Assembly (NCBI RefSeq): GCF_011682065.1
Contig: NZ_VUYU01000002.1
Coordinates: forward strand, 124,001 to 188,000
DNA from: Massilia rubra
Lineage (GTDB): Bacteria; Pseudomonadota; Gammaproteobacteria; Burkholderiales; Burkholderiaceae_D
DNA length: 64,000 nucleotides
Direction: 5' to 3'
Shown here in pieces: positions 52,101 to 60,401 of this stretch (its first letter is position 1; each line of letters opens with the position of its first letter). Below the pieces are notes generated by a model, which did no database searches, was not told the origin of the DNA, and was given only the letters and a program-made list of their open reading frames with translations. The position numbers and the translations under genes are program-made.

Positions 52101-53603
52101 CTTGCACACGATGTTGAAGGCGAAGGCGGTGCCGTCGCCAAGCGCGCTGTCGACCGTGATGGCGCCTCCCATCAGTTCGACCAGCTGCTTGCAGATCGCC
52201 AGGCCCAGGCCGGTGCCGCCGTACTTGCGGGTGGTCGATGGGTCGGCCTGGGCGAAGGACTGGAACAGGTGCTGCTGCTGGTCGGCGCTCATGCCGATGC
52301 CGGTGTCGCGCACTTCGAAGCGCAGGCCGCAGTGTGGCGCGTCGGGCGGGCCGTCGGCAAGCGCAATGCTGACCGCCACTTCGCCATGCTCGGTGAACTT
52401 GACCGCGTTGCCGAGCAGGTTGATGAGCACCTGGCGCAGGCGCAGCGAGTCGCCATTGACGCATTGCGGCACGCCCGGCGCCAGCAGGTAACCGAGTTCG
52501 ACATCGCGTACCTGCGCCTGCTTGGCCACCAGTTCGATGACTTCTTCGAGCAGTTTGCGCAGGTCGAAGTCGACTTCTTCGAGCGAGAGCTTGCCCGCTT
52601 CCATCTTGGAAAAGTCGAGGATATTGTTAATCAGTTCGATCAGGGTGCGCGAGGAATTCCAGGCCACGTCGACGCATTCGGCCTGGCGCTTGTTCAGGCT
52701 CATTTCCTTGAGCATGTCGAGCATGCCGACCACGCCATTGAGCGGGGTGCGCACTTCGTGGCTGACGGTGGCGGCAAACTGCGCCTTCACCAGCGCCATG
52801 CTGACGGCGGCGTCGCGCGAGTCTTTCAGTTCCGCTTCGCGCTGTTCGAGCACGTTCATCATCTTGTTGAAGGCGAGCGCCATGTCGATCAGGTCGCGCG
52901 GGCCGGCCGGTTCGGCGCGCATGCCCGATTCGCCCGCTTCGGCGCGCCGCATCAGGCGCGACAGGGCGTTGAGCGGGTTGATCATGTGGCGCGTGAGCAG
53001 GCGCACCACCGCCAGCAGGATGGCGGCGAACGACAAGGTGACGACCAGGTTTCCGACCAGGAGCGAGAGCGTCAGGCGGTTCAAGGTGTCCTTGGCGATG
53101 GCCACGTGCACGTGCCCGAGCAGTTGCCTGGGTGGCTCCTGCAGGTCGAACGGCGAGGCGATGCCCTGGCCGCCGAACACCGGCGCGGTGAAGCGCCAGG
53201 CTTGCCCGGTTTCGCTGGCGAGGCGCGCTTGGGTGGTGGGCGGGACCGGCTTGAAGTCGGCTGCGGCCGCGGCCGCGGGCGCGGCGCCAGGCTGGCTTTT
53301 CGAGAGCAGCACGACGCCGCGCGTATCGCTGATTTGTACGCTCAGCACGTCGGGGAAGGTGAGGGTGGTGGCAACGACGTCCTGGGCGTTTTCGGGCGAG
53401 TGGTACAGCAGCGCGAGGGTGCTCTGGCGCGCCAGGTTCTCGGCGATGCGTTCGCCCTGTTCCAGGAAATACTCGCGCATGCGGGTGCGCGCTTCCCAGG
53501 AATTCATCAGGGAGGAAAACAGCGCCAGGCCGACAATGGCGGCGGAAACGATGACGGTCAGTTGACGGCGGAACCCGGTGCGGCGAAGGAAGTCATGGAA
53601 CAT
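49137..53603 (-). CDS. Giant hybrid histidine kinase with REC-REC-Hpt-REC-GGDEF-EAL
   Basis: 1488 residues. TM1 about 13-33, a periplasmic sensor (about 34-185), TM2 about 190-210, HAMP, then HisKA (ATVSHEVRTPLNG, His near 282) and HATPase (NLLGNAVKFTEHG, DTGIGMSADQQ, GGTGLGLAICKQL). Next are a REC domain (about 518-635), a second REC (about 657-775, Asp in LILMDCSMPEMDG), Hpt (HAIKGSSGNLG, near 856) and a third REC (about 927-1045, VVLMDAVMPVMDG). It ends with GGDEF (LGGDEFTVVLG, near 1134) and EAL (GMEALVRWKHPT near 1262, DDFGTGYSSLSYL). A complete phosphorelay is thus fused to c-di-GMP synthesis/hydrolysis domains. The gene for a periplasmic binding protein ends 4 bases upstream, so that protein is a likely ligand sensor for it. 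Confidence 0.95.
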   Translation of the reverse strand: MFHDFLRRTGFRRQLTVIVSAAIVGLALFSSLMNSWEARTRMREYFLEQGERIAENLARQSTLALLYHSPENAQDVVATTLTFPDVLSVQISDTRGVVLLSKSQPGAAPAAAAAADFKPVPPTTQARLASETGQAWRFTAPVFGGQGIASPFDLQEPPRQLLGHVHVAIAKDTLNRLTLSLLVGNLVVTLSFAAILLAVVRLLTRHMINPLNALSRLMRRAEAGESGMRAEPAGPRDLIDMALAFNKMMNVLEQREAELKDSRDAAVSMALVKAQFAATVSHEVRTPLNGVVGMLDMLKEMSLNKRQAECVDVAWNSSRTLIELINNILDFSKMEAGKLSLEEVDFDLRKLLEEVIELVAKQAQVRDVELGYLLAPGVPQCVNGDSLRLRQVLINLLGNAVKFTEHGEVAVSIALADGPPDAPHCGLRFEVRDTGIGMSADQQQHLFQSFAQADPSTTRKYGGTGLGLAICKQLVELMGGAITVDSALGDGTAFAFNIVCKAALRELPEPAHLELAGLRVIVVDDSQIVRSFVAQTMQRHGIDCHATRWGGEALLQLKVGAAEARPYRIVMMDIDARDDDGNDLAGKIAAESPGTLVLILDRFGTPSGGTLVDGHPSLGKPLREERLLQALKDLLAGAKAPAMAIASALAAPPRTSFRILVAEDNRTNQMVAAGMLAMNGCACEFAANGREALEAARSGNFDLILMDCSMPEMDGYEATAHIRAFEQGSGRRTPLVAMTANTQRGDAEKCLAAGMDDYLAKPITLFELRQKLDRWLPRGEESRSAVRGGDNGDSAKYVPETGDSPIDQAMFVKLREIMGPSLAQAISPFLEDTPHYLLDLETAAHGGDFDTARAKAHAIKGSSGNLGATHLAQLAKEAEEHAIAGRPELIVPLLPRLRVAYNAVAGALALEVTGDDPAGQGGADDVPQVLIVDDDRSTRSTLRYTLQRDGFKVEEAVDGAQALTMLKRFQPDVVLMDAVMPVMDGFTACARMQELPGGSSIPVLMITALEDNSSVERAFAAGASDYIPKPIHYAVLSQRVRRIIEANRAEKRIRHLAFNDLLTGLPNRTLFFDLLGQAVDQARVGKTQLAVLFLDLDRFKYVNDNLGHDVGDRLLVAVAQRIRRAVRSIDMVARLGGDEFTVVLGDVDGPAPAAAAAQAIGRVLAAPFQIDGHDIFVTSSVGIAMYPFDGLDVPTLVKRADSAMYRAKKTNTGFQFYEASMEQAISEHVRLESDLRRALERNELEVFYQPQARLDNQRIIGMEALVRWKHPTRGMVPPVEFIPLAEETGLINPLGQFVLRTACAQLKAWIDQGLPPMRVAVNLSVRQLLQKNFADTVEAVLVESGLAPDLLELEITESTLMEHAQDTLKALHRLRGLGVRLSIDDFGTGYSSLSYLKRFPVDIIKIDRSFVADVPHDADDAAIIAGIIALAHSLRLEVVAEGVETQAQLDYLRAQHCDLLQGWYLAPAMPAEQFAELIIKREALALRA

Positions 53604-53607
53604 CTAC

Positions 53608-54756
53608 TCAGGGCTCCGGATAGATAAGGTCGAAAGTGCGCTGCTGCTGCTGGCCGATGGTCAGGCCCATGTGGCTGGCGGTACGCAGGTTGATGGCGGT
53701 GTGCAGTTCGCGCAGCGGCTGCACGCCTTTTTTGAGTTCACCCGCGATTGCGCCCTCGGCGGAACTGGCCAGCGAGCGGCCCAGCTCCACGTTGTTGGGG
53801 CTCATGGCGAACAGCGCGCCCTTTTTCACGTGCAGCACATTGCTGGAAAAGATAGGCACGCCGCTGTCCCAGGCTTGCTTGAGGATCAGCGGCAGCAGGG
53901 TGCCTTCTTCGACGGTGGTGCTGTCGTGCGGCAGCCAGACGGCGTCGCGCCGGCTGTCGGCCCCCGCAAACTGCGCCATGTAGACCTGGGCCGCCTGGGC
54001 CAGGTCGCGCGCTTCGTACGACACCAGTTCCAGCCCCTGGTCGCGCGCCGCCTCGCGCGCGATGCGCAGCAGCCATTCGGTTTTTTTGGGATCGTAGACC
54101 ACGATCACGCGTTTGATCTCGGGCAGCAGCGCGCGCAGGCGGGTAAACAGCAGCGCCGGATCGGGCGTGAGGCTGATGCCGTTCAGGTTGACGATTTCGG
54201 CGTCCGACAGCAGCAGGGCGCCGCCGACCAGGACGACGATGTCGCGATCGAGCGCCGCCGCCGCGTTCAGGCCCTGGCGCCCGAGCGCGATGACGACCCG
54301 GGCGCCGCTGCGTTTGAGCTGTGCGTTGAGTTCAAGCGCATCGAAGCGGGCGTCCACCGCATAGCTGCGCACGCGCAGGCGGGTGCGCTCTTCGATCCCC
54401 TGGATCATGCCGATGAAGGCGCTGCGAAACGGTTCGGACACATTCGGATAGAGCACCGCGATGGTTCCCTTGCCGACCGAGGCTTGCAGGTCGGGGCGGC
54501 GCAGCTGGTCTTCCAGCTGGGAGGGCGTCATCGGCTTCATATCGTATTGATCGCCGCTGTCGTAGCGCTCGAGCAGGCCGGCCGCTGCCGCCGATTCGGC
54601 CGCCATCCCGGGCGCGAGGTCGTCGGCGAGGGCGCGCGCCGCCGGCGCCATCGACAGCAGTAAAGACAGCAGTAAAGACAGCAGTAAAGACAGCAGAGCG
54701 GGCACGCAGCGCGCCGCGCACGGCCAGCGGCAGGCGCTGAAAAAGAGAGTAGTCAT
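53608..54756 (-). CDS. Periplasmic ABC-type substrate-binding protein, sensor partner of the hybrid kinase
   Basis: 382 residues with a signal peptide whose hydrophobic core is a repeated Leu-Leu-Ser-Leu pattern (encoded by a 12-bp DNA repeat). The mature part has the bilobed fold of DUF534/ABC_sub_bind proteins: TIAVLYPNVSEPFRSAFIGM, VVIALGRQGLNAA, RVIVVYDPKKTEWLL and VPIFSSNVLHVKKGALFAM. No permease or ATPase is adjacent. It is 4 bases from the hybrid kinase gene, as in sensor-kinase systems where a binding protein presents the ligand to the periplasmic domain. The ligand is unknown. Confidence 0.85.
   Translation of the reverse strand: MTTLFFSACRWPCAARCVPALLSLLLSLLLSLLLSMAPAARALADDLAPGMAAESAAAAGLLERYDSGDQYDMKPMTPSQLEDQLRRPDLQASVGKGTIAVLYPNVSEPFRSAFIGMIQGIEERTRLRVRSYAVDARFDALELNAQLKRSGARVVIALGRQGLNAAAALDRDIVVLVGGALLLSDAEIVNLNGISLTPDPALLFTRLRALLPEIKRVIVVYDPKKTEWLLRIAREAARDQGLELVSYEARDLAQAAQVYMAQFAGADSRRDAVWLPHDSTTVEEGTLLPLILKQAWDSGVPIFSSNVLHVKKGALFAMSPNNVELGRSLASSAEGAIAGELKKGVQPLRELHTAINLRTASHMGLTIGQQQQRTFDLIYPEP
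54653..54696. repeat. 12-bp tandem repeat in a signal-peptide coding region
   Basis: GACAGCAGTAAA is repeated three times, followed by a further GACAGCAG. On the minus strand each unit encodes Leu-Leu-Ser-Leu in frame, extending the hydrophobic core of the signal peptide at 53608-54756. Copy-number change by slippage would keep the frame. Confidence 0.9.
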
Positions 54757-54968
54757 TGCGTACAGCGGGGACGCCTGGTCCGGTTAATTTGCAAGCAGCC
54801 ACGCATGTGGGCAGACACCAGTCAGCAGTATACGTTACCGAAGTAGCTCGAAAGAAAGAATTTTGGCGATTCGATTAAAATTCCCGTTCAGGGTATCGGG
54901 AGCGCAATGGGCAGGTAGGCCCGGCAGCCGGAGCGGCAAGCGTCGCCTGCGTGCGACGCCAGGCGCCG

Positions 54969-55775
54969 CTAAAAGGTGTTTTTCCAGGTGCGCAGGGCGG
55001 CGAAGGCGGCGCCGGGTGGGGCGTGCGGGTCGAGTTTACCGAGGGCCAGGAGGTTGGCGACGATGCCGGGCTGCTCGTCGCGCAGGAAAGGATTGGTGGC
55101 TTTTTCCAGCCCGATGGTCGAGGGCAGGGTGGGGACGCCACGCGCGCGTTTGGCGGTTTCGGCGGCGATGCGCTCGGCGATGAGGTCGTTGGCCGGCTCG
55201 GCGGCGGCGGCGAAACGCAGGTTGGCGAGCGTATATTCGTGCGCGCAATACACGGCGGTGTCGCTTGGCAAGACCAGAAAGCGGGCCAGCGAGGCGCGCA
55301 TTTGCGCGGGCGTGCCTTCGAACAAGCGCCCGCAGCCGCCGGCGAACAGGGTGTCGCCGCAAAACAGCCAGTGCCCGGCGGCCTGTTCGCGCAGGAAGGC
55401 GATGTGGCCCAGGGTGTGGCCGGGCACGGACAGCACGCGCAGGGCCAGCGCCAGGCCGGGCACGTCGACCAGGTCGCCATCGTCGAGCGGCACGGTGACC
55501 GTGGCGATGGCTTCGGCGCGCGGGCCGTACACGGGAATTGAGGCGGAAGCGTGCGCGAGCAGGTCCGGTACGCCGCCAATGTGGTCAGCATGGTGATGGG
55601 TGAGTAAAATGGCGGTGAGCGTGAGATGATGCGCGGCCAGGGCCGCGATGACGGGCGCGGCGTCGCCGGGGTCGACCACGGCGGCGTGGACGCCATCATG
55701 GATCAGCCACAGGTAATTGTCCTTGAAAGCGGGAACGGCGAGCACGCTCAAGGGGCGTGGCGTCGGATTGGTCAT
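54969..55775 (-). CDS. gloB: Hydroxyacylglutathione hydrolase (glyoxalase II)
   Basis: 268 residues. It hydrolyses S-D-lactoylglutathione to D-lactate and glutathione. The metal-binding set is complete: [37 protein letters not shown] and [13 protein letters not shown] longer open frame exists upstream, but ATG 55775 gives the usual N-terminus ([17 protein letters not shown]). It is divergent from the methyltransferase gene over 27 bases, so promoters must overlap. A short hairpin with no T-run lies downstream at 54940-54959. Confidence 0.97.
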   Translation of the reverse strand: MTNPTPRPLSVLAVPAFKDNYLWLIHDGVHAAVVDPGDAAPVIAALAAHHLTLTAILLTHHHADHIGGVPDLLAHASASIPVYGPRAEAIATVTVPLDDGDLVDVPGLALALRVLSVPGHTLGHIAFLREQAAGHWLFCGDTLFAGGCGRLFEGTPAQMRASLARFLVLPSDTAVYCAHEYTLANLRFAAAAEPANDLIAERIAAETAKRARGVPTLPSTIGLEKATNPFLRDEQPGIVANLLALGKLDPHAPPGAAFAALRTWKNTF

Positions 55776-55802
55776 AGTGAAGGTGTCGGCAAAGGGGTAG
55801 GC

Positions 55803-56576
55803 ATGGATAGCGCGGCATCCGAAAAGTCCATTATAGCGCTCGACGGCTGGCTGCAGACGCCGGCGGGCGCGTACGTGCGCGCGTGGGAGCAGGCTTGCCT
55901 GGACCAGCTGACGGCCGATATTTTCGGCTACAACGCCGTGCAGATCGGCTTGCCGCAGATCGATGCGCTGGCGGCCAACCGCATGCCCAACAAGTGGCAG
56001 GCCGCCACCCGCACCTCGTCGCGCGAGCAGGTGGCGCTGGGGTCGGGCAAGCGCCAGATCGCGGTGGCGCTCGATTTTGCCGAGTTGCCATTCGCTTCGC
56101 AAAGCCTGGACCTGGTGGTGATGCCGCACGTGCTCGAATTCGCGGCCGAGCCGCACCAGGTGCTGCGCGAGGTCGAGCGGGTGCTCATTCCCGAAGGCCA
56201 GTTGATTATTTGCGGCTTCAATCCGGCCAGCTTGTGGGGGCTGCGCCAGGGTTTGCGGCGGGTGACGCGCTCGCCTTACCTGCCGGTGGCGGGGGAATTC
56301 ATTTCTATGCCGCGTATGAAAGACTGGTTAAAATTGCTGAACCTGGGCGTGAGCCGCAGCCATTTTGGTTGCTATGCGCCGCCTTGCCGCACCGCGCAAT
56401 GGCTGGAGCGCTATGCGTTCATGGAGCCGGCCGGGCAGCGCTGGTGGCCGTATCTGGGCGCGGTGTACATGGTGCATGCGATCAAGCGGGTCAAGGGCAT
56501 GACCATGATCGGTCCGGTCTGGAACAAAAAATCGGCATCGGCCGCGCAAGCGGTGCCGGCCACCAATCGGAAGTAA
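55803..56576 (+). CDS. SAM-dependent methyltransferase (methyltransf_11 type)
   Basis: 257 residues. A methyltransferase-11 fold is suggested by the segment [20 protein letters not shown] followed by [20 protein letters not shown]; the classical glycine-rich SAM motif I is not obvious near the N-terminus, so the cofactor site may be divergent. It lies between gloB and rnhA, a conserved location in Betaproteobacteria. AAGGGG upstream fixes ATG 55803. Substrate unknown. Confidence 0.85.
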   Translation: MDSAASEKSIIALDGWLQTPAGAYVRAWEQACLDQLTADIFGYNAVQIGLPQIDALAANRMPNKWQAATRTSSREQVALGSGKRQIAVALDFAELPFASQSLDLVVMPHVLEFAAEPHQVLREVERVLIPEGQLIICGFNPASLWGLRQGLRRVTRSPYLPVAGEFISMPRMKDWLKLLNLGVSRSHFGCYAPPCRTAQWLERYAFMEPAGQRWWPYLGAVYMVHAIKRVKGMTMIGPVWNKKSASAAQAVPATNRK

Positions 56577-56593
56577 AGACAGAGAAAGCCAGG

Positions 56594-57031
56594 ATGAGTA
56601 AAGTAGAGATTTTTACGGATGGTGCGTGCAAGGGCAATCCGGGTACCGGCGGCTGGGGCGCCTTGCTGGTGGCCGATGGCCACGAGAAGGAAATCTGCGG
56701 CGGCGAATTGAACACCACCAATAATCGCATGGAGTTGCGCGCCGTGATCGAGGCGCTGAGCATCCTCACGCGGCCGTGCGAAGTGGTGTTGCACACCGAC
56801 AGCCAGTATGTCCAGAAGGGCATTTCGGAATGGATCCACGGCTGGAAGGCGCGCGGCTGGAAAACCGCGGCGAAGGAGCCGGTCAAGAACGAAGACCTGT
56901 GGAAGGCGCTCGACCTGGCCCAGGCGCAGCACGCGGTGGAGTGGAAGTGGGTGCGCGGACACAATGGGCATCCGGGCAACGAGCGCGCCGATGTGCTGGC
57001 CAACCGCGGCGTGGAGACGGTGCGCCGCTGA
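56594..57031 (+). CDS. rnhA: Ribonuclease HI
   Basis: 145 residues. It degrades RNA in RNA-DNA hybrids. The catalytic acids are visible in [12 protein letters not shown] (Asp), [10 protein letters not shown] (Glu), [11 protein letters not shown] (Asp) and the C-terminal [15 protein letters not shown] (His and Asp). AGGATG includes the start; the SD is AAGCCAGG, 17 bases after the methyltransferase stop. Operon with the methyltransferase and probably dnaQ. Confidence 0.98.
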   Translation: MSKVEIFTDGACKGNPGTGGWGALLVADGHEKEICGGELNTTNNRMELRAVIEALSILTRPCEVVLHTDSQYVQKGISEWIHGWKARGWKTAAKEPVKNEDLWKALDLAQAQHAVEWKWVRGHNGHPGNERADVLANRGVETVRR

Positions 57032-57103
57032 GCGGGCCACGGCGGGGGGCGCGTGCGCTTTTGCTATACTGCGCGCCTTGTTTCATTTCATTTCCAGACT
57101 GCC

Positions 57104-57808
57104 ATGCGCCAAATTGTCCTCGATACCGAAACCACCGGCCTGAATCCTCGCACGGGCGACCGCGTCATCGAGGTGGGCTGCGTCGAACTGCATAATCGTA
57201 TGCTGACGGGGAATAACTTCCACCGTTACATCAACCCGGAGCGCGATTCGGAAGAGGGCGCGCTGGCGGTGCACGGCCTGACCACGGAATTCTTGCGCGA
57301 CAAGCCCAAGTTCGCCGAGATCGCCCAGGAATTGCGCGAGTACATCCAGGGCGCCGAAGTCATCATCCATAACGCGCCCTTCGATCTGGGGTTCTTGAAC
57401 AACGAGTTCAAGTTGCTCGGGCTGCCGACCTTCACCGAGCATTGCAGCGGGGTGATCGATACCTTGGTCAACGCCAAGGAAATGCATCCAGGCAAGCGCA
57501 ACTCGCTCGATGCGCTGTGCGACCGTTATGGCGTGTCGAACGCGCACCGCAAGCTGCACGGGGCCTTGCTCGATGCCGAGTTGCTGGCCGATGTGTACCT
57601 GTCCATGACGCGCGGGCAGAACAGCCTGTCGATGGATGTCGAGGAAGCGGCGGGCGAGGGCGGCGGCTTGCTCGAGGCGGTGGCGCTGGCCGAGGTGATC
57701 GTGCTGGCCGCCAGCGCGGACGAGCTGGCCGAGCACGAGAGCGTGTTGGGCGGGCTGGATAAAGCGGTCAAGGGAAACTGTATTTGGAGAAATTACGCAG
57801 AAGCGTGA
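57104..57808 (+). CDS. dnaQ: DNA polymerase III epsilon subunit (proofreading exonuclease)
   Basis: 234 residues. The DEDDh exonuclease motifs are IVLDTETTGLNP (Exo I), IIHNAPFDLGFLNNEF (Exo II) and HGALLDAELLADVYL (Exo III). It edits polymerase III errors. The C-terminal ~55 residues are an Ala/Glu-rich linker ending in the alpha-subunit binding tail. Gene order rnhA-dnaQ-tRNA-Val is conserved in related genomes. Confidence 0.98.
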   Translation: MRQIVLDTETTGLNPRTGDRVIEVGCVELHNRMLTGNNFHRYINPERDSEEGALAVHGLTTEFLRDKPKFAEIAQELREYIQGAEVIIHNAPFDLGFLNNEFKLLGLPTFTEHCSGVIDTLVNAKEMHPGKRNSLDALCDRYGVSNAHRKLHGALLDAELLADVYLSMTRGQNSLSMDVEEAAGEGGGLLEAVALAEVIVLAASADELAEHESVLGGLDKAVKGNCIWRNYAEA

Positions 57809-57833
57809 CGTTTTGCGAAACGTATGTCATAAT
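57805..57833 (+). promoter_or_regulatory. Promoter of tRNA-Val
   Basis: GTGACG (57805-57810, overlapping the dnaQ stop) and CATAAT (57828-57833) are 17 bases apart and would start transcription about 5 bases before the tRNA. Confidence 0.55.
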
Positions 57834-57845
57834 ACGCCCCGCTTC

Positions 57846-57920
57846 GGGAGGTTAGCTCAGGGGTAGAGCACTGCATTCACACTGCAGGGGTCGCAAGTTC
57901 GAAACTTGCACTTCCCACCA
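57846..57920 (+). tRNA. tRNA-Val (anticodon CAC)
   Basis: A 75-nt cloverleaf with encoded CCA. The acceptor is GGGAGGT/ACTTCCC with one G-T, the anticodon arm is CTGCA-TTCACAC-TGCAG (CAC reads GTG), and the T arm is GCAAG-TTCGAAA-CTTGC. Its 3' end adjoins an integrase remnant, marking it as an attachment site for an integrated element. Confidence 0.95.
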
Positions 57921-57974
57921 TTATTTTTCCTTTAAAATCAACGCTTTACAGCGATCTGATGTGGTTTGACCAGG

Positions 57975-57995
57975 AATTTGGGGCAAATTTGGGGC
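57975..57995. repeat. Direct repeat (possible integrase arm sites)
   Basis: AATTTGGGGC occurs twice with one base between (57975-57984 and 57986-57995), between the tRNA and the integrase remnant. Such repeated short sites often bind the N-terminal domain of tyrosine integrases. Confidence 0.45.
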
Positions 57996-58078
57996 GTTCT
58001 CAAAATTTGAACTCATCGTCAGGTCTATTCTTTTCCTTTCTGTTTTTTCTGTAAGTCAGCAATGATGTGCGTTCGATG

Positions 58079-58605
58079 TCATGCGGCGACGCGCCCGTAC
58101 ATCCTGAGTAACCGCTCACGCTTGTCGTCATTCAATCCAGACCTGATCCATTTGCCGTACGTTTCGGTAATCATCGTCGTGTCGGTGTGACCCATTTGAG
58201 ACGCGATGTACAGCGGCAATTCTCCAGGCATCAACAGGCTCGAAGCGAAAGTCTGGCGTGTTTGATAGGGATTCCGGTACCGCACTCCCGCCTGCTTGAG
58301 AATGCGACGCCAGCGGCGATGAATCGGTTTGTCGCCGGCCCACTGCATTCCGTAATTCGGATTGTGAAAGACAAGATTCTTCCTATTTCCGGTGAATGCT
58401 GCTTGCGCCTGAAGCGCTTCCATCGCGCCCCTGCGCATGTCGATTTGTCTTAGCCCGGCGTCCGTCTTGGCCGTATCCCTGGCCTCTCCATCAACGAATG
58501 CGGCTTCTACGGAAATGCATACTTCGTCAAAACTGACTGCAGGCCATGCTAGAGCTATATATTCCGACGGACGCATGCCGGTGGCGAATGCGCATTGAAA
58601 CACGT
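58079..58605 (-). pseudogene. Tyrosine recombinase (integrase), C-terminal remnant cut by IS91-like insertion
   Basis: The last ~170 codons of a phage/ICE-type integrase remain: FATGMRPSEYIALAW holds the first catalytic Arg, NPYQTRQTFASSLL the His/Gln-x-x-Arg box, and MGHTDTTMITETYGKWI the final His and the Tyr nucleophile. Upstream of about residue EHNVFQ the frame runs antisense into the IS91-like transposase, so the N-terminal domain is gone. The gene points towards the tRNA-Val, as expected for an island integrated there. Confidence 0.85.
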
Positions 58606-59584
58606 TGTGCTCTTGCGGGCGATCGCTCGCGGAAAGAGCGCTTCCTGGCTCGAAGCCCGCCAGAACGAGTTGCTGGCGCTCGAGTACTACCATGTCGTGT
58701 TCACCCTGCCGGCACCGGTCGCCGCGCTCGCGTGGTACAATAAGGCGCTGCTCTATCGCCTGCTGTTCGAGACGGCGGCGCAGACGCTGTGCACCATCGC
58801 CGCCGATCCCAAGCACCTGGGCGCCCGCATCGGTGCCACGCTGGTGCTGCATACATGGGGATCGGCACTGACCCACCATCCCCATGTGCACGGAATCGTC
58901 CCCGGCGGCGGCCTGTCGCCGGACGGTTCACGCTGGATTGCCTGCAGGCGCGGATTCTTCCTGCCAGTACGGGTGCTCTCGCGTTTGTTCCGGGGACGCT
59001 TCCTGGATGCGCTGGCTGCGGCCCACAACGCCGGCCAGATCCGCTTGTTCGGCGAGTATGCCGCGTTGGCGCAATCGAGCGCCTTCGCGCGTTGGCTGGC
59101 GCCGCTGCGGCACTGCGAGTGGGTGGTCTATGCCAAGCGCCCGTTCGCCGGACCCGAGGCGGTACTGGCCTGCCTGTCGCGCTACACGCACCGGGTTGCC
59201 ATCTCAAACCGGCGCCTGGTCGCCATGGACGAACGTGGCGTGACGTTTCGCTGGAAGGACTATCGCACCAAGGACGCGATGCGCAAGACGATGACGCTCG
59301 ACGTTGGCGAGTTCATGCGCCGCTTCCTGCTGCATGTGTTGCCCACAGGTTTCCACCGGATCCGCCACTACGGGATCTTTGCCAACGCCGGACGCAAGGC
59401 CAACCTGGCGCTGGCGCGCGCACTGCTGCATGTGCCGACGCCGGTGGCAGCAGCGCAGATTGCCGAGCCAATTGCGCCAACGTTCATCTGTCGGCATTGT
59501 GGCGCGCCGATGGCGATCACAGCTATCTTCTTGCCGATCCATCCGATTCCAGCACCACCACGACATCAAGGCGCTCCGCCATGA
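58604..59584 (+). pseudogene. IS91 family transposase, N-terminally truncated
   Basis: About 326 residues of an IS91-type HUH (rolling-circle) transposase: EYYHVVFTLPAPVAAL, LHTWGSALTHHPHVHGIVPG (HUH motif) and LSRYTHRVAISNRR (catalytic Tyr region), with a C-terminal CRHCGAPM. Complete IS91 transposases (about 400 aa) begin with a zinc-binding domain (CP-x-C type) that is missing here. The left boundary is the junction with the integrase remnant near 58605. Probably not transposition-competent. Confidence 0.87.
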
Positions 59585-60057
59585 ACCACGTCGCGCCCCC
59601 AATTTGCCAGCGCCCAGGCCGTCGGTCATGGCCGACGTGGGTTTGCTTTGCCTTCGGCACCATAACAACTAACACGCAAGAGACCGAACCTGGTTCCGGC
59701 GTTCATATCGCGATCGCTAAACGCCTCGCCGGCGCCATCGACACCCGATCGGCCGCCTCAACCGACAGCCATCCGATCACCGGCACCATTCAAATCGCCA
59801 TAGCCGGTGGCACAGGTTGACGACAACGACACATCCCGCGGTTTCCTCCATCGCGGCTTGCCCAACGCCGGCCGGAGACGCTTGCGTGCATCCGTTCGGG
59901 CCTGTGACGGCGGCCGGCATCGGACAACCCTTAACGATAGCGGCCGTCCGCAAACCGCCCAGCGTTCACCGAGGCTCCGGCACGCCACGTTCCCAGGCAT
60001 TCCCTCCACCCGTGTTTACTAGACAACGCTAAACTTCACGCAAATCAAGAAAGTTGA
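59585..60057 (+). mobile_element. Noncoding tail of the IS91-like element and flank
   Basis: No supported gene. The sequence after the transposase stop contains short palindromic stretches (such as CGGTCATGGCCG near 59622) in line with the noncoding 3' end of IS91-like elements. The element's right boundary cannot be fixed by eye. Confidence 0.4.
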
Positions 60058-60086
60058 TTGAAGGCTAGTACATTCCCTAGTATAAA
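60058..60086 (+). promoter_or_regulatory. Candidate promoter upstream of the TonB receptor
   Basis: TTGAAG (60058-60063) and TATAAA (60081-60086) with 17-base spacing. It would give a leader of about 310 bases to the receptor gene. The stretch 60087-60401 shows no supported gene. Confidence 0.45.
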
Positions 60087-60401
60087 TTTGCTTTGTTGAA
60101 ATGCGAAACTCACCGGCATGCACATGATCCACCGCCGTTTAGTAAATCTGCAAAATTCTAGTTGCATTTCGCTTCGTGCACGCCGCGCGCAACGCAATTG
60201 ACGGTCTGCCAGGCCCGAGACAGTGTCGCGCTGGTTTCGCATCGAGCTTCAAGGTGGGTTCCGTTCCCGGTCGAGGCATCGAGTGGGATGGCAGACCCGC
60301 TTCGCCTTGCGGTGCGGGAGGCTGCGCCCGGTTGACGGACGCCTGACACTTGCTGCCGCTATAAAAGAAAGCCCGATACAGGGCACGATCAGGAGACCAA
60401 C

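Noticed and set aside
49236-53627. 1463-residue plus-strand frame opposite the hybrid kinase
   Set aside because: Antisense shadow with His/Gln/Arg-rich composition and no domain resemblance.
58612-58891. N-terminal part of the integrase remnant frame on the minus strand
   Set aside because: This part is antisense to the IS91-like transposase and has no integrase similarity; the frame is open by chance.
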